The translations under genes were made by a program, and so were the position numbers. Positions 24,368-37,000 of a DNA stretch of 64,000 nt are shown here, piece by piece. Under the pieces are notes generated by a model that ran no database searches, was not told where the DNA came from, and worked only from the letters and a program-made list of their open reading frames with translations. Positions within the stretch are counted from its first letter, which is position 1. The number at the start of each line of letters is the position of its first letter. This stretch comes from Trogon surrucura (taxonomy: Eukaryota > Chordata > Aves > Trogoniformes > Trogonidae). The stretch is from assembly GCA_020746105.1 (NCBI GenBank), contig CM036617.1, positions 149,176,578-149,240,577 on the forward strand, given 5' to 3'.

Positions 24368-26071
24368 ACAGCAGATTTAGTTTAAGTATGTAAATTATCT
24401 GCAAAGTAGGTCCAATTTTTGAAGTACCAGTGAAAAATAAGCAGGTGACATTTTGTAATACATTGCATAGAATGACACTACTGAAATCTTTTGTGGGAAC
24501 AACATGCTCTTTAGTAAAGGCACATTAGTTGAAAAAACTGCTTTTTTTTTGAATCCCCAATTATTTTAATTTTTTAAATTTTTTTTTTTTAATGTCTCAG
24601 GGTTGACAAGCATTTGACTGATACAAAGAAAGGTTCCCAGGGACTCTACATGGATTTTTTAAGTGAGTTTTACTTTAAGATCCAGGACCCTAGTTTTGCA
24701 GTCCTCTGGTCCATGTATGGCTCATAGTTGGGAGGTGGAAACTTTTCTGCCACTCACATCATCTGCTCATGTTTTGCCACTACACCATTTGCAAAAATCC
24801 TCACAAAGGTAATTTCATCAAAAAGCCCCTGGAATTTTCAAAAACTTCAAAAATCTGAAATTTTCCATTTCATTCAGATTAATAAAATTTAAGCTTTTTA
24901 TTTTTTTTTCTCCCCCCACAGTGAAGTTTAAAGAGAAAAAGGCTTAAGGGTTTTGGCATGTAGTTAAAATTTAACTTCTTGTTCAGTCCTAGCATCTGGG
25001 ACATGCTGTCCTGACACTGTAGTTGTTACTGACTAGAAATCTCTCTCATCTCTGAAAGAAGAACCCTTCTCTGTTCTGCCTTCCAACAGTTAGCTTTCGG
25101 TGCATGGGTAATCCCTAATGGCTAGACAGAGTCATGTGAAGTTTTTTCTCCTTTGTATCACAGGCAGGCCAGAAGCAAAACCAAAACCACATCTTTCCAT
25201 CTCTGACACACATATGCATGCACTCATACACACGCACTTCTTTTTCTTAAACTCCTCGTATGTTACAAAAACTGAAACTAAAAAATAATCCAGCTGTGAT
25301 GTCACCTTGTTATTGATGTTGCTTGTTGAAGTGCTAAACACAGTGGGTCACCCAGCATCCACCATTTCAGCAGAAACGATTTTTTGTCAGTTAGCACTGT
25401 TCCACTGAGAAAGTTAACGTGTCAACTGCGTTGCTTCTAGCAGTATCTGAAAGAAATCCTAATGCTGCCAGATTAGTAGCAAGTTCAGCAGCACTAGTAG
25501 CCAAAAAGCCCAAATGGCCAGCAGCCAGTGGTTTGTGCATTGTCTCTCACACCTTGCCCCGGGCTCCCCTCACACTATTACTGCAGACTTTGTAGACTTG
25601 ATAGGACTCATGTGACTTGACTTAATATTTTTCTCAGTTTTTCCTCTGGCAGAAGCATATACTGTAGCAGAGATAGGGTTCATTTTGGCCCCTTTGGCTT
25701 TCAAAACTCAGGTTTTCACAGACTCTGCCTGTGGCACTCTCAGTAACCAAAGCTATGGACCATTGAAAGGTAGTCTTGCTGTAATCCCTTAAGAAAGCAG
25801 AAGATGTCAATACTGTCCATCTTAATGGCTTTTGTGCTTCTTGCAGCACAGTTGCCAAGCAGCTAGCTTAGGGGGAGCAAGATGAATTTAATGGGGCAAA
25901 AAGAGCTGATGGAACAAATAGACTGTGCTCCCCAAGATGTTGTCAGAAGAGAAGCCAGAATGGGACAGAAAGGGCAGTCTTTGGTGTGGCATAAGGCTGG
26001 AGGAACCATTCCTTTAAAAGAAAAGAAAAAACATTTATTTGCAAGAGAAGAGGTGAAAAGTCCATTTTCCA

Positions 26072-26123
26072 CAGAAGAGAAACAGCAAAAAGAAAAGAAA
26101 GAGCAAAAGAGAAGAGAAGAAAG
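26072..26123. repeat. Purine-rich tract
   Basis: About 50 bases that are almost entirely A and G on the + strand (AGAAGAGAAACAGCAAAAAG and similar), interrupted by a few C. It produces a lysine/glutamate-rich open frame by composition alone. Confidence 0.8.
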
Positions 26124-29075
26124 CCTGGAAGACAATTAAAAATTACTTCTGTATTTGGAAATCTATTCTTCACAAAGTAATAGAATTGTTGGAAAACATA
26201 TTACCTTACTGCTGCCACCATGACTGTTAAATAAGGAAAGAGTAGAAGAATAGCTGTTTTTTCATCCCACAAATTTAATTTTCATTAGGCACAAACCAAC
26301 TATTTAAAATAACCAAAAGCTCAGAAATGATTAAACAAACTGAATTCCACACGGTTCAAATGAAGGATTGTACCAGGAATCTGTGGATGGACATAGAAAA
26401 GGAAAGGATAACTTTGTGAACATAATGATGTTTACAAGGTACCATTATTAAGTGGGATAACTGCATGCTTGCAACATTATGCTTGATGAATTAAAATGAA
26501 AAAAGAAGCCAGGAAGCAATGTAGTCAACCCAGATTCATGGTGGTGAAACTTCTATACTATAAGTAAACAGTCATTAATATCAGTGTATATATACACAGC
26601 CACAGTAAATTTGGGCTTAAGTTTCCTGAAGGGTTGTGAATCTCAACATTATACATATTATTATTTTTATGCATTTACACACACCCACATTGAGCTTTTC
26701 TGACCTGTGAAGAGGACTCTTAAAGTAACAAATCACACAGGTCTTAAATCCTCCCACTTGAGTCAGTGACCCTGAGGGGTCAGTTTTTGATCTGATCACG
26801 CCACCAACAGCACATGAACAGCAGAAGCCGTTATGACAAGACTGGAACAAGTCAGGCAGCACAGTTCATCCACAAGTTATATTAGGAACAGCTATCAAGC
26901 AACCCTTAGTTACCATCATCACATGAGTGCTTGAAGAAAAGAACTATTCTCCTTCTGCCATTTCAGCATGGAAGAGAAACACCACGCTACAGGAATAAAG
27001 AGACAGTGACATATATAGATGAGCCTTTTGGCATTTCTAGGATGTGCTCCACGATGCTGTCTCAGTCTGGACTACCTTATCGCAATTCGCATTGTGTCCT
27101 GGCTGAGGTCTGCTTGCAGGGGCTCTCATCCCACACTTGAGAGTTCTGCACTCCTAAGAGGGATTCTGTTGCTCCTCAGCTATGCAGAACTCGTCTACAA
27201 GTTTTAGAGCCTTACATTTTTCCATACACCAAAAGCCTCAGATACTATGGCCCTTCAGGGAGTCACATATCTCGTAACTTGCACTGGTCAGCTGGAAACA
27301 ACTACTTGCAGACAGAGGGAATGAGGATAGGACATAGTGTAGGGTGATAGCAACATTGCTCCCCTCCGGAAATCAGTGACACTATGACACCTGTAACAAT
27401 AAAAAACAACTGCATCAAAATCTCCTAGTTTCATTATGCTAAATTCAAGTTGGAGATGTCTTCTGGAGGTAACAACCAAAATTTGTAGCTGTGTAACAAG
27501 ATCCTCCAGGAAGTCCTTCGCTCTCGTGAGTACATGGATCTCCAAGCTCTCAGATACTTGAAAGGTAGTAAAGAGAAATATTGCTCCTGGAGAGCACACC
27601 CACACAATTCTGCAGAATCCAGCTTCTATTCCACCTCAAGGCACTGCTAAATATCTTTATTTTTTAGTGCAATTCATTAATGGCCATTTTTGGGCTTTGA
27701 ATTACTTTCAGATCGCTCCTAGAAATGGTGTAGAGGCAGAAACCATACAATAAGGATCCTTTCTGTATCACGTATCTCATAGACTGGGATACAGCCAGGA
27801 GTAAGGTCCCATTTCATCCTGCTCTGTGATCTCATGCTGAAGGTGACAGCTGGCTCGTCAGCAGCACCTCGTGCATGTGGCTGGCAGGGCTCTACTGGAA
27901 AAAAAGCAATGTGCAAAGCAAGGCATGGCAAGCTCTGTAAATCCATGCCTTACATGAGAGGGAATTGTTTGGAAATGCTTTTGGTATTATCAGAACTTTT
28001 ATAGATGCAACAGGTACAGAACTGGCAGCAGAGACATACGCTATGAAGTAGAAACAAGAGGCAATTATTGATATGTAAGTAGTACTAGCAGGTAAGTCAG
28101 TTTTTTTTTGCTCCACAGTGGAAGCCTTCCCTGATTTTTGAAGATCAAGGCATCAGGAAAGTGATCGCTTTTTTTTTTGCTTAGGCCTTTGTTAAGATAT
28201 GGAATATTACATCCTAAATAAGTGTATTACTGTTGCTAAAAGGAGTGTTACAGAAAACTTGGACCTGGGTTTACTATTTCCCTCAGAGTACTGTTTTTGT
28301 TCCGAGTTGCAATGAAAAGTAAAAAAAAATATTTGTGGAAAGGTTTCAAAAATATTTAGCTCAGTTACAGTATTTAATTTCTGTTAAAGCCTTTCCACCT
28401 CAGACTTTGACTTCTGAAGAAAATAGGATTTGGAAATAAAAACTAATCTCAAAATAAACAGAGATGAATGCACTTTGGTTTAATTTAACTGAATAGATCC
28501 GAATTTCCTAAATACTGACCTATTCCCAGAAAACATTTCAGGCTCATCAGTGGATGAGAGAGCATTTTCCTACAATTTTGTTGAAAATTTTCTACCCTCC
28601 TCTAATTATTAACTCCATAGTCTTTTTATCTTTGAGAAGTTTTCTTCTTAATCCCACTTAACCCCAAATCTGAAGGATAACTTTCAATTCATAATCCTAT
28701 TGATGCATAAAAGATTTTCAGCTCATGCTCCCCAACAAGCACGGTAAAACAGACAGTGCTTAAATATTGTAATAAAGAGATTTTCTGCCGAATGACAGTT
28801 ACTCTCTTTATGATCCTGGCACTGGAGAAAAAGCACTGAACTGATTATATTTCTTGTTTTAAATATTCATATGACAATGTTGAAGAGAGAAATGAATATC
28901 AGAATGAAGAAATGACAAGGAAAAAATGACTACAAGAAATCTCTAGACATTTATCACAGGCCTAGAGGATACAAACCAATCAACTCCTAAAATCTGCTCT
29001 TTGATGGAGATGCCCAGTTAAAGCCTACATTATTAATATATGATTCTGTTTAAAAAGTCTATTAATCAAGCAGGG

Positions 29076-29152
29076 ATGAATGATTAAGTGGATAAAGCAC
29101 TAGCCTTTGACCTAACAGACAACTTTCACAAATCTCCTGTGAATTCAATTCA
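29076..29152 (+). repeat. tRNA-derived SINE-like relic
   Basis: The segment has a box-A-like TTAAGTGGATAAAGCACTAG and a box-B-like GTGAATTCAATTC in the right order, resembling the tRNA-related heads of ancient amniote SINEs (MIR/AmnSINE type). The spacing between boxes is somewhat long, so the match is tentative. Confidence 0.3.
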
Positions 29153-29873
29153 TAAAAAAAGAAAAAGCATGCCTCAATAGCTGTATAAATTATCTGGCAA
29201 CAATGGTTCTCATTGTTTTTCTGTGTCATTAAACGATTTTCATTTGAATGCAGGGCCATCTCCATTGTACAATTGCTAGGCTGATAGCTTGCTACAGGAT
29301 GGGGTGTGATCAATAAAGGCTGTGCTGGTTGTGTTTTATCTAATAATAACAGTAACAACAACAACAAAAAAATCATCTTTCACTACTCCACCTTTTTCTT
29401 CTAAGTCTTCTCCAGGCTTTTGGAAAGATTAATGAAAAAGGCCTCAACCCTGAAAATAGCTCTGTACAGAAAATAGCTCGTTTTAGTGTGTTTTGGTGGG
29501 ATCCTGGATGAGGAAACACAGAACAGATTGGATATATTCATGCTTTAAAGGCCTGAGAATCCTGAAAGATTCAACACTAAACTCTGTCATGCACAGCTAT
29601 ACTCCAGGAGCACTGTAAAACAAAATATTTCAATGAAATCTGTATTAAAGTGAGTATTAAAATTATTAATGAACTGAATATATGGCTTTTTTTTTTTTTT
29701 AATAAACAGTAGATGCAAGGTATTTTATACTCTACTAACACTCCTTCTTTTGCCTTTTTTTAAAATATACATCAGGTTTTCCAGTGAAAGTCAGTGTTTC
29801 TGGTACTTATTTGCACTGGTGGTAGAGTTAGGAAGGAGTATACAGACTCTGGTCATCAAAGGCAAGGAGGGGT

Positions 29874-29906
29874 CTGTGTATGTATATGTATGTGTATGTA
29901 GTATGA
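29874..29906. repeat. (TATG/TGTA)n degenerate microsatellite
   Basis: About 33 bases of TGTGTATGTATATGTATG-like repeats, directly read. Confidence 0.85.
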
Positions 29907-30351
29907 CATCCAAGATCCTGTTGACTTTGGGCACTCAGGAGGTTGCAGAGTCTGCTCTTTTTCTCCTGGTTGAGGAGAAGAAAGTGATATTTTTTCGGGT
30001 CTTTGAACACTTATTTCTGTACTACATTACCCAATAACACCAGCTCTATGTGCTCTCCCATTTAGCATTTAATTTGCCATCATGCAACATTTTGTAAATC
30101 ATATCATAAAATATTTCACAAACATTTTGTATTGCACTGGAGGTCTCTCCCCAAGTGTGGGGAATACTGACTTTTTATAGATATACAGCAATTATGGGCT
30201 TAATCTGTGCTATGCTGGTAGTTAGATTAGATTTTGCAATGATCCTTCTGTTTTGAAATGGGAGAGTCTGTAATAAATGCCCTTGGCAACAGTTGGGCTT
30301 ACCAGCGACAGTTACAAAACATGAGTTTGCTAACTACATCTCACAACTCAG

Positions 30352-30425
30352 GTCAGTGTAGTATAGCTTGGTGGTTAGCATGTACACTTGTCCTTCAGTT
30401 TGTCTGGAGGCCAAGTAAAATCCAA
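30352..30425 (+). repeat. MIR-like or tRNA-derived SINE relic
   Basis: The segment AGTATAGCTTGGTGGTTAGC (30360-30379) closely follows the box-A region of MIR (AGTATAGCATAGTGGTTAAG) and of tRNA-Asp/Glu. About 40 bases later, GCCAAGTAAAATCC resembles a decayed box B. The anticodon stem is not clean, so it is not a working tRNA gene. Confidence 0.4.
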
Positions 30426-33159
30426 CTTATAAATTCCTAAATACTAGGGATTACTACTTTTATATATTAATAGTGACAACTAGCAACATAAGTAATAAAA
30501 TTTCTGCTCACAAAAAAATATCTTGTGTAATATTTTGGTAAATATATTACCATAACCAGTTTTCTAGATGACAACTGAATGGAAATTAATTGCCAATTTT
30601 GTTCTTGATGAGGAGTAGAAAGGAAAGATACTATCCAATTCATGTTCTCCATAGGTGAGTGGAACCTGAAGGCATAATAGCATCAAATATTCATTTACTT
30701 TATCAAAGTAAGCAACAATGGCCCTGGACACATACAGCAAGAGCTGTGTCATATACTTGTGGTTTCTCTGAAAAACAGAGTTTATATTAGTATAACTGTA
30801 GAGGCTTTTTTTTTATTTTTTGTATGTTTAGGATCATATGGGCAACTTTACTGCCTTTGAAAACAATAAGGTCACTTGAAAGTGATCTAATTTTTCTAAT
30901 TAACTAGTATTGCTCTTTATTCACTTACTATCAGAATGTTAAATTTGACAAATCTCTATCAATCTTTTTGTTTTCCTTTTTTTTTTCCCCCCTCCCATCT
31001 GTAAACTCCAAAAAGAAAGCTGTATTGATTTCTGACCCTGGTGTTGTGATTCAGATATGCCAGAAACTCTAGCAGGGATGACTAAAAAATTTCCCGTGGT
31101 AATTTATAAATTCAAGTATAATTGCTTTTCTGACCCTTTGCTTCAGAGAAGTACATCGAAGCATCCCTTCTTCCTAGGAATGGCTTGAGGGGAATGACAA
31201 AACAGAGATACTCCTCTAACTCTCTTCCTTCTGAGAAAAAGAAAGAACAAAGTCCATCTTATAGTAGAAACTGAGCTCAGATATTGGAAGTATTTAAAAA
31301 TAATAGTCATTCCTATTCTTAACTGCAACAGCCTGAGAAGAGATCTGATGCCTGACTTTCTTACATACTTAAATCACATAGTTAACACAGAGAAGTTTTT
31401 TAAGTTCCATACGCAGATACTGCACAGACATTGCATCTTTCTTAGAGAACACCCCATAGGATTGATTTGATTGGAATTAGGTGGGCACAGAAATTCCCAG
31501 AATATTCAAGCTTTGATATGAAACACCTGCTGGAAGGTATCCCACTTGTGTTGAAACCTCAAGCAGTCTTTAGCTTTTTGTGGGTTCATTTCAGTGCAGT
31601 AAGAGAAAATGATGCATTTGATATGAAATCACAAATTTCCTTAGAGATACTCAACTAGGATTCAGCACCAGTTCCAATGAGTGTTGCTGTGACAAACAAT
31701 TCACTGCCAACACTAGATATTTAGCAACAGAATGAGTTTTACCTAATTCTATAATGTCACGTATCATAGCCTGCTATAAATAATATCTAGTACTAGGATA
31801 TGTTATTGTCAGGCAGGCTCAAAGTGAAGGCTGCAACTACTGTTCAGATGAGGGGATTTTAATGGCACCAGAAGTAGTATGAGGGCAGTGGTCAACCCCA
31901 GGTGAGTCATTTCCTCCTACTTAGTTCTCAGTTGAGGTGCTGGGATGGAGAAGATAAAATTGGTGAGAAGGGTTACAGACCTTGCACACATTTGCGCTTA
32001 TGGAGATATTTTGGTTCAGACATGTGGAAAATGGAGTTCCCATAACCCTCACATAACAGTGTTGGTCACAGAGAACCAAATTTGTATGAAGGGGAAGCAG
32101 AGCATGCACATTAGCCATGAACATTCTAGATTAGCTGAGGCCAAACCAGTTTTCTTTGCATTCTTCATATCATGAGCTAAAACTGAACTGCTAATTCAAC
32201 AGATAACGTTGTTAAACTGTCACAGGCAAGGCATTAGAGATCTAACACTTGGGAAGCAGAGGAGGTAGAGATCTCGTGTTTTCAGATGACCACATGCAGA
32301 GGGAGAAAATGAAACAATATCAAATTACTGACCTACTTTTGCTGACACGCTTGACTGAGGTTCAGTGCTTAATCCCACTGCTTTGGGTGTTCCTTTGAGC
32401 AAGAGCTCGCTGACCACATTAGATGCATAGTGATAGATATTTAAAATAACAAATTCCAAAGATAAAAATTTACTAGGAAAGGTGGTGGAAGGCAGTTACG
32501 TTTGGAACAAAAGGACTGAAAATTTAGTCTGTCTTCAAAGTGGTCAGTTATTTTCCATTTTTCACAACATGATGTCTATTGAATCGAGGGATTTTTGCTA
32601 ATAAAACTAGTGCCCCCTAACTTGTGAGGAGGAAGTACCTAATACCACACTGGAAACAGTCTATGTACCTATGTCAAATAAAATCCTCTCTTATTGTCCA
32701 TCACAAAATCTGGAAATTGCAAGTCCTCAACAAAACACGTAACTTCCTGACAAGATGTTGTCTCTGTAAAAAGCCAAAATAATTCTTGCTGGTATATCCT
32801 CCACATTCCAGACAGCTTCTTGTCTGAACTCTTCTGACCTTTACAGATTAGGGTCACCTTTGTTCTATATCCAGATGTATTTCTGCATTGCATTTCTCAG
32901 CAATAACAAAATTATCATAGTGATTAGGAACATTTGTAAAATCCATGAAATACACCTGTCATGGACAGACCTACAAACAGAACCAAGAGGTGGAACAGTA
33001 TGGTCCATAGGGTTCACTCCCACTGGTAGAGGTAACAGTAAATTCAGTTAAAGACTGGATGTAAATTATGAACCTTACTTCAAACCTGTTGTTATAGCAG
33101 GAGAAAAAGTCCTCCTCTCACTCTATTAGCCCCTAGTGAGGCTCTGACTTATATTTGAA

Positions 33160-33164
33160 CTAGT
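33160..33164. repeat. Target-site duplication (left) of LTR
   Basis: CTAGT precedes the LTR and recurs at 34069-34073. Confidence 0.8.
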
Positions 33165-34068
33165 TGTCGTGGTTTGAGCTGGCTGCCTGGGCTGGCAATG
33201 AAAGAACCACATGGTCGCTCCTCTCGGCTTTCCCATCCCCACAGGGATGTGGAGGGAGAAAATTCAACTCAAAAGTCTCAAGGACGGAGATTAGGACAGG
33301 GAGGGTTCGTTTATCACTTACGTTCGGTCATGGGCAAAAAACAGAGTAGACTTGGGGAGAAAACATATATTTAATTTACCACCAACAGTTATCAACTGGG
33401 TTAGAGTAGGATAGTGAGAGGAATACATAAATAAATACAACCTTATCTTAACTTCACTTGCCCCCCTCCACATCTCCCACCTCCCTGGCTACCCCCTCCT
33501 CCCGTGTTGGTGCAAGGAGGGGCAGTGGTGGATGGTGCAGTCCATCTGGCTTTTACTCAGTCTATGGCAATCCTTCCTTTTCGGGAAAGTGGGGTCCTCA
33601 GTCTTCCCCTAATGCCATGCGGTGTACATCTCACAGGAGGCAATATTCTCCCTCCACATGAGTTCTTTCCACCAGTGTGGAACTGACCTTGGAGTCACGG
33701 GTCACTTCAGGCCCATCCTCTGCTCCTGTGTGGTCTCTCTGCTCTCTGGTGCTGAGGCCTCCAGATATAGCTGCACCCTGGACATTCTTGCCACCATCGA
33801 TCCCCTCAGCTTGCAGGCAATCATCTCCCTGACATCTCCCTCACCGTGGGACTCTCGGGAAATGCTCTGCTCCACTGGCTTTCTCCCCATCCTTCCTTAC
33901 CAACAGCATGTTTTGATCTCCTCTCACCTCCTCCTTTTCCAAACAGAAATACTCCCAGAGGCAGGTCCTACTTTTACCTGGGGAAGACTCTGGAATTCTT
34001 TGCAAGAAGCCACCCCCACAGCCCTCCCCCTGCTACCAAAAAACCTCACCAGACTCAAACCCAGGATA
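33165..34068 (+). mobile_element. Solo LTR, ERVL-like, divergent sibling copy
   Basis: It begins TGTCGTGGTTTGAGCTGG, contains GACAGGGAGGGTTCG, TCATGGGCAAAAAACAGAG and a CT-rich middle region, and ends in CTGCTACCAAAAAACCTCACC followed by CAAACCCAGGATA. It is flanked by perfect 5-bp duplications (CTAGT). The block order matches the LTRs at 17488 and 23217, but the middle differs enough to suggest another subfamily. It is about 0.9 kb. A 173-codon frame within it (33622-34143) runs out into flanking DNA and lacks any known domain, so it is not called as a gene. Confidence 0.85.
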
Positions 34069-34073
34069 CTAGT
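34069..34073. repeat. Target-site duplication (right) of LTR
   Basis: CTAGT follows the LTR and matches 33160-33164. Confidence 0.8.
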
Positions 34074-37000
34074 TTTTCTGCTGGAAGTTGTGATGGTTTC
34101 TGTTCTTCACCTATCAACAGAGATAGTGATCATCACTGGGTAACTAAGAAGGACTGTATCTGCTTTTGGTACAGAAGGATGTCTGGGGGAAAAAGCATTT
34201 AGAAAAAAAATACAGAAATGCCCTTGGTGTTTTAGAAGAAGGGTGAACTAGGAGAAACATACTGAAGTCTGGGGACATACTGACTGGAATTCATTCATGT
34301 TATGGCTACCTAGAAGGTTATTTGCTTACTCTCTTGATTTATGAGAGACATTTCTTGTTAAATGTGTAAGTAGGTAAATATTTTGTAAAAGAGTGTACAC
34401 AATATTCAGAATTCACAAATGCCAAGAGAGGCTAAAAGACAAAAATCCTATATTCTTTAAGCAGCACAAGTTCTGAGTATATTCGTAAGCTTCTAGATAA
34501 TCTTCAAAGGTCAATACACTGGATTTTTTCTGGTTGAAGTAAATATAAGTTCCAGGGTGTGCATTTATCTGCTTCTTGCCCATTGCCAGATGTTTAAAAA
34601 TTCTGTAATTATAAACACAAACATCAAATTAGGAATACAATTTAAGTGAGAAATACTTCTTACAAACTGTAACTGGTTACAGGAAGGGCTCAAGCCAAAA
34701 AAAAATTGGCTTAAGGTCCAAACTTTAAGAAACTCAAGAGAGCAAATCAACTCCAAATTGCGATTTGTGCCTCTCTTGCTATTAAATGTGTAGCTTTTTA
34801 ACATTACTGTTCTCACCAAGTGTCATGTCTTAATGCTGAAAATCAGTGAGACTATAATGCTCTAGTAAAGTAAGCAAGCAAACCAAATTCAGTTTGTGAA
34901 CTACTACCCATGCTTTAAGGATAGATTAAAAAAAAATGTCAATTGATATTACAAAAATTGATTATACTTTGACAACACATAGTTCACATCCTTCCTGTGT
35001 TGGGGGCTCCAGAGTTGGATGCTGTTCTCCAGGTGGGGTCTCACAAGACCAAAGTAGAGGAGCAGAATCACCTCTCTTGACCTACTGGCCATGCTTCTCT
35101 TGAATGGTAAATCCTTGTTCTGTAAATATTCAGAAAATTTTATATAATAAAAGCAACAGGTAGGATCTCAGTTTTTGTTTAATGTGCTAAAATAAAGTTA
35201 TTTTATTCATCTACTGAGGCAAACTCATGTTGAAGAAAAATTATATGATTATCTGCATGCAATGAACACTCCTCTTTAAACAGTTGAAGAATTTTACACA
35301 TATAAAGAATCTGTTAAAGAGTGCAAGTACTTTGATAATGATTTCACAAAATGACGTATGCTGGTAATAATGGGAACTAATATTTAACATCTAAATACAA
35401 GCTAATGTATATTTAACAGGCAATTAGCATGGCTAACAAACCATGTTTCATGCGGTTGCCCTTTGAGGAAATGAACTCATTTAGTCCACACTCCTAAAGT
35501 TATCTGGGTAAAAAAACTGGGACAGTTAGGGCCAGAGTTTTTGATGAAATTCTTGTTTCTAAAATGTGACCTGTTAAAAAGTAAAAGCAGTACATCAATG
35601 ATGTATCTTGTCACATGACCTCAGTATAAAAAGATGGCCTGGCACTTGGAGCGATGAACAAGCACTGAAGGACAAGTCAGAGTAAACAAAAAGTTTGTTG
35701 TGTTATACTTTCTTGTTCCATGGTACCGCTTTCACTCTGTAGAATTTTGTACCCAAAGGAACTCTTTTGCACCACTCAAGGCCTGCTTTTAATGCTAGTT
35801 CCAAAAATTCTAACCCCCAATAAGTCCCAATCCCTTTTTGTATTGGCATCTAGTCCATAGCTTCAACATCTCTGGCATTCTGGAGAAAAAATTCCTCTAG
35901 AAGCTGCTTCTCTACAAAGCGCACCAGCCAGTATCTGTCATCGTCCATCCTATCAAATCAGAGCAGGGGAAAAGTGCCAGATTATCAAGAGCTGCATGAA
36001 ATATCTCATGACCTTTTGAGCGTACTTGTTCCATTGTCTTCGCAAAATCACCGTTCCTTTCTTTTACTCAACCTTTAACCTGGTCCTGACCTACTGATCT
36101 GACAAACACTATTTTGATGAATTTGTTCTACTTTCACAACTGAAAAAAATTCTTTCGCTAAGGTAGCCTGGTAGACAGCTTCACTTCAGCTTCCATTTCA
36201 AGCAACTATTTCGTTAGTCATTAAGAAACTCTTTTAAAAAATAAGTAAATAAATATCTCCTGGCAAGATGTTTAAAACTTATGAGATCTTCCCCTCAATT
36301 CCAGATTACTTCCAGTTTGAATTTTAAGTAGAAACCTGGTTTGACCAACTCTTACACGACTGATGTTTCTCTACTTTCTGCTGAGCATCTTCACTTCTCC
36401 GTCATTCAGCAAACTTTGAGCTGCATTTCTTATTTTAAAACTTCTTAAACATATGTGTATTGTGCTTAAATTTTTGTTCCACTTTTCTCTGTATGCCTTT
36501 TATCTGTTCAGGACTGAATATCCCGGTTGTCTAAGCAGTATTTATGTACATCTGGTTGTTTCAGATACATTGCAACAACAAATAATTCATGATACAAAGA
36601 AAGCTTAATAAAGATACAGCTATAAATATTATTGGGTATTGTTTATAGTTACATGCCTGGTTTCTATCTAGTCCTGTTGAAAAGGAGTAATAGAAATCAC
36701 ATTTAACACCTGCCTGTGACATAAGCCTGAAGACTATATGGTAAAAAATATTTGTCTTTTGCAGCAGAGTGTTTGTCCTCACTCTGAGTGCTGGTCTGAT
36801 AAGGCAGGCTTAACTAATCACCTCCCCTTGCCTGGTTTTAATTAAAGTGACAGTAAGTAAACACTGACTAGAAATCGATCAGAATCAATGGCCTTATGGC
36901 AAACTGGCTAAGAAATATCAGGTGCGTCAGTCAAGATCAGCCCAAAGAGCCACTTTTCAGGCTGTCGCATGGCCTGTGCCTGGAAGGGAAGGACTTAGAC

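Larger units (their letters stand above)
24368..33159. other. Noncoding DNA, two faint SINE relics
   Basis: No supported gene in almost 9 kb. It holds two tRNA-like SINE relics (about 29076-29152 and 30352-30425), a purine-rich stretch (26072-26123) and a short TG/TA-rich repeat (29874-29906). Open frames reach at most 105 codons and none shows a domain motif. The 85-codon frame at 25882-26139 is Lys/Glu-rich because it spans the purine tract. Confidence 0.6.

Noticed and set aside
30352-30425. A functional tRNA gene
   Set aside because: The box A is good, but the anticodon arm and acceptor stem do not pair and box B is degraded.
33622-34143. 173-codon open frame on the plus strand
   Set aside because: It spans the second half of a solo LTR and runs into flanking DNA. 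There is no domain, and the CT-rich composition explains the openness.
35620-35640. TATAAAAAG as a promoter
   Set aside because: A lone TATA-like motif without a downstream gene, CpG island or conserved frame is expected often in 64 kb of AT-rich DNA.
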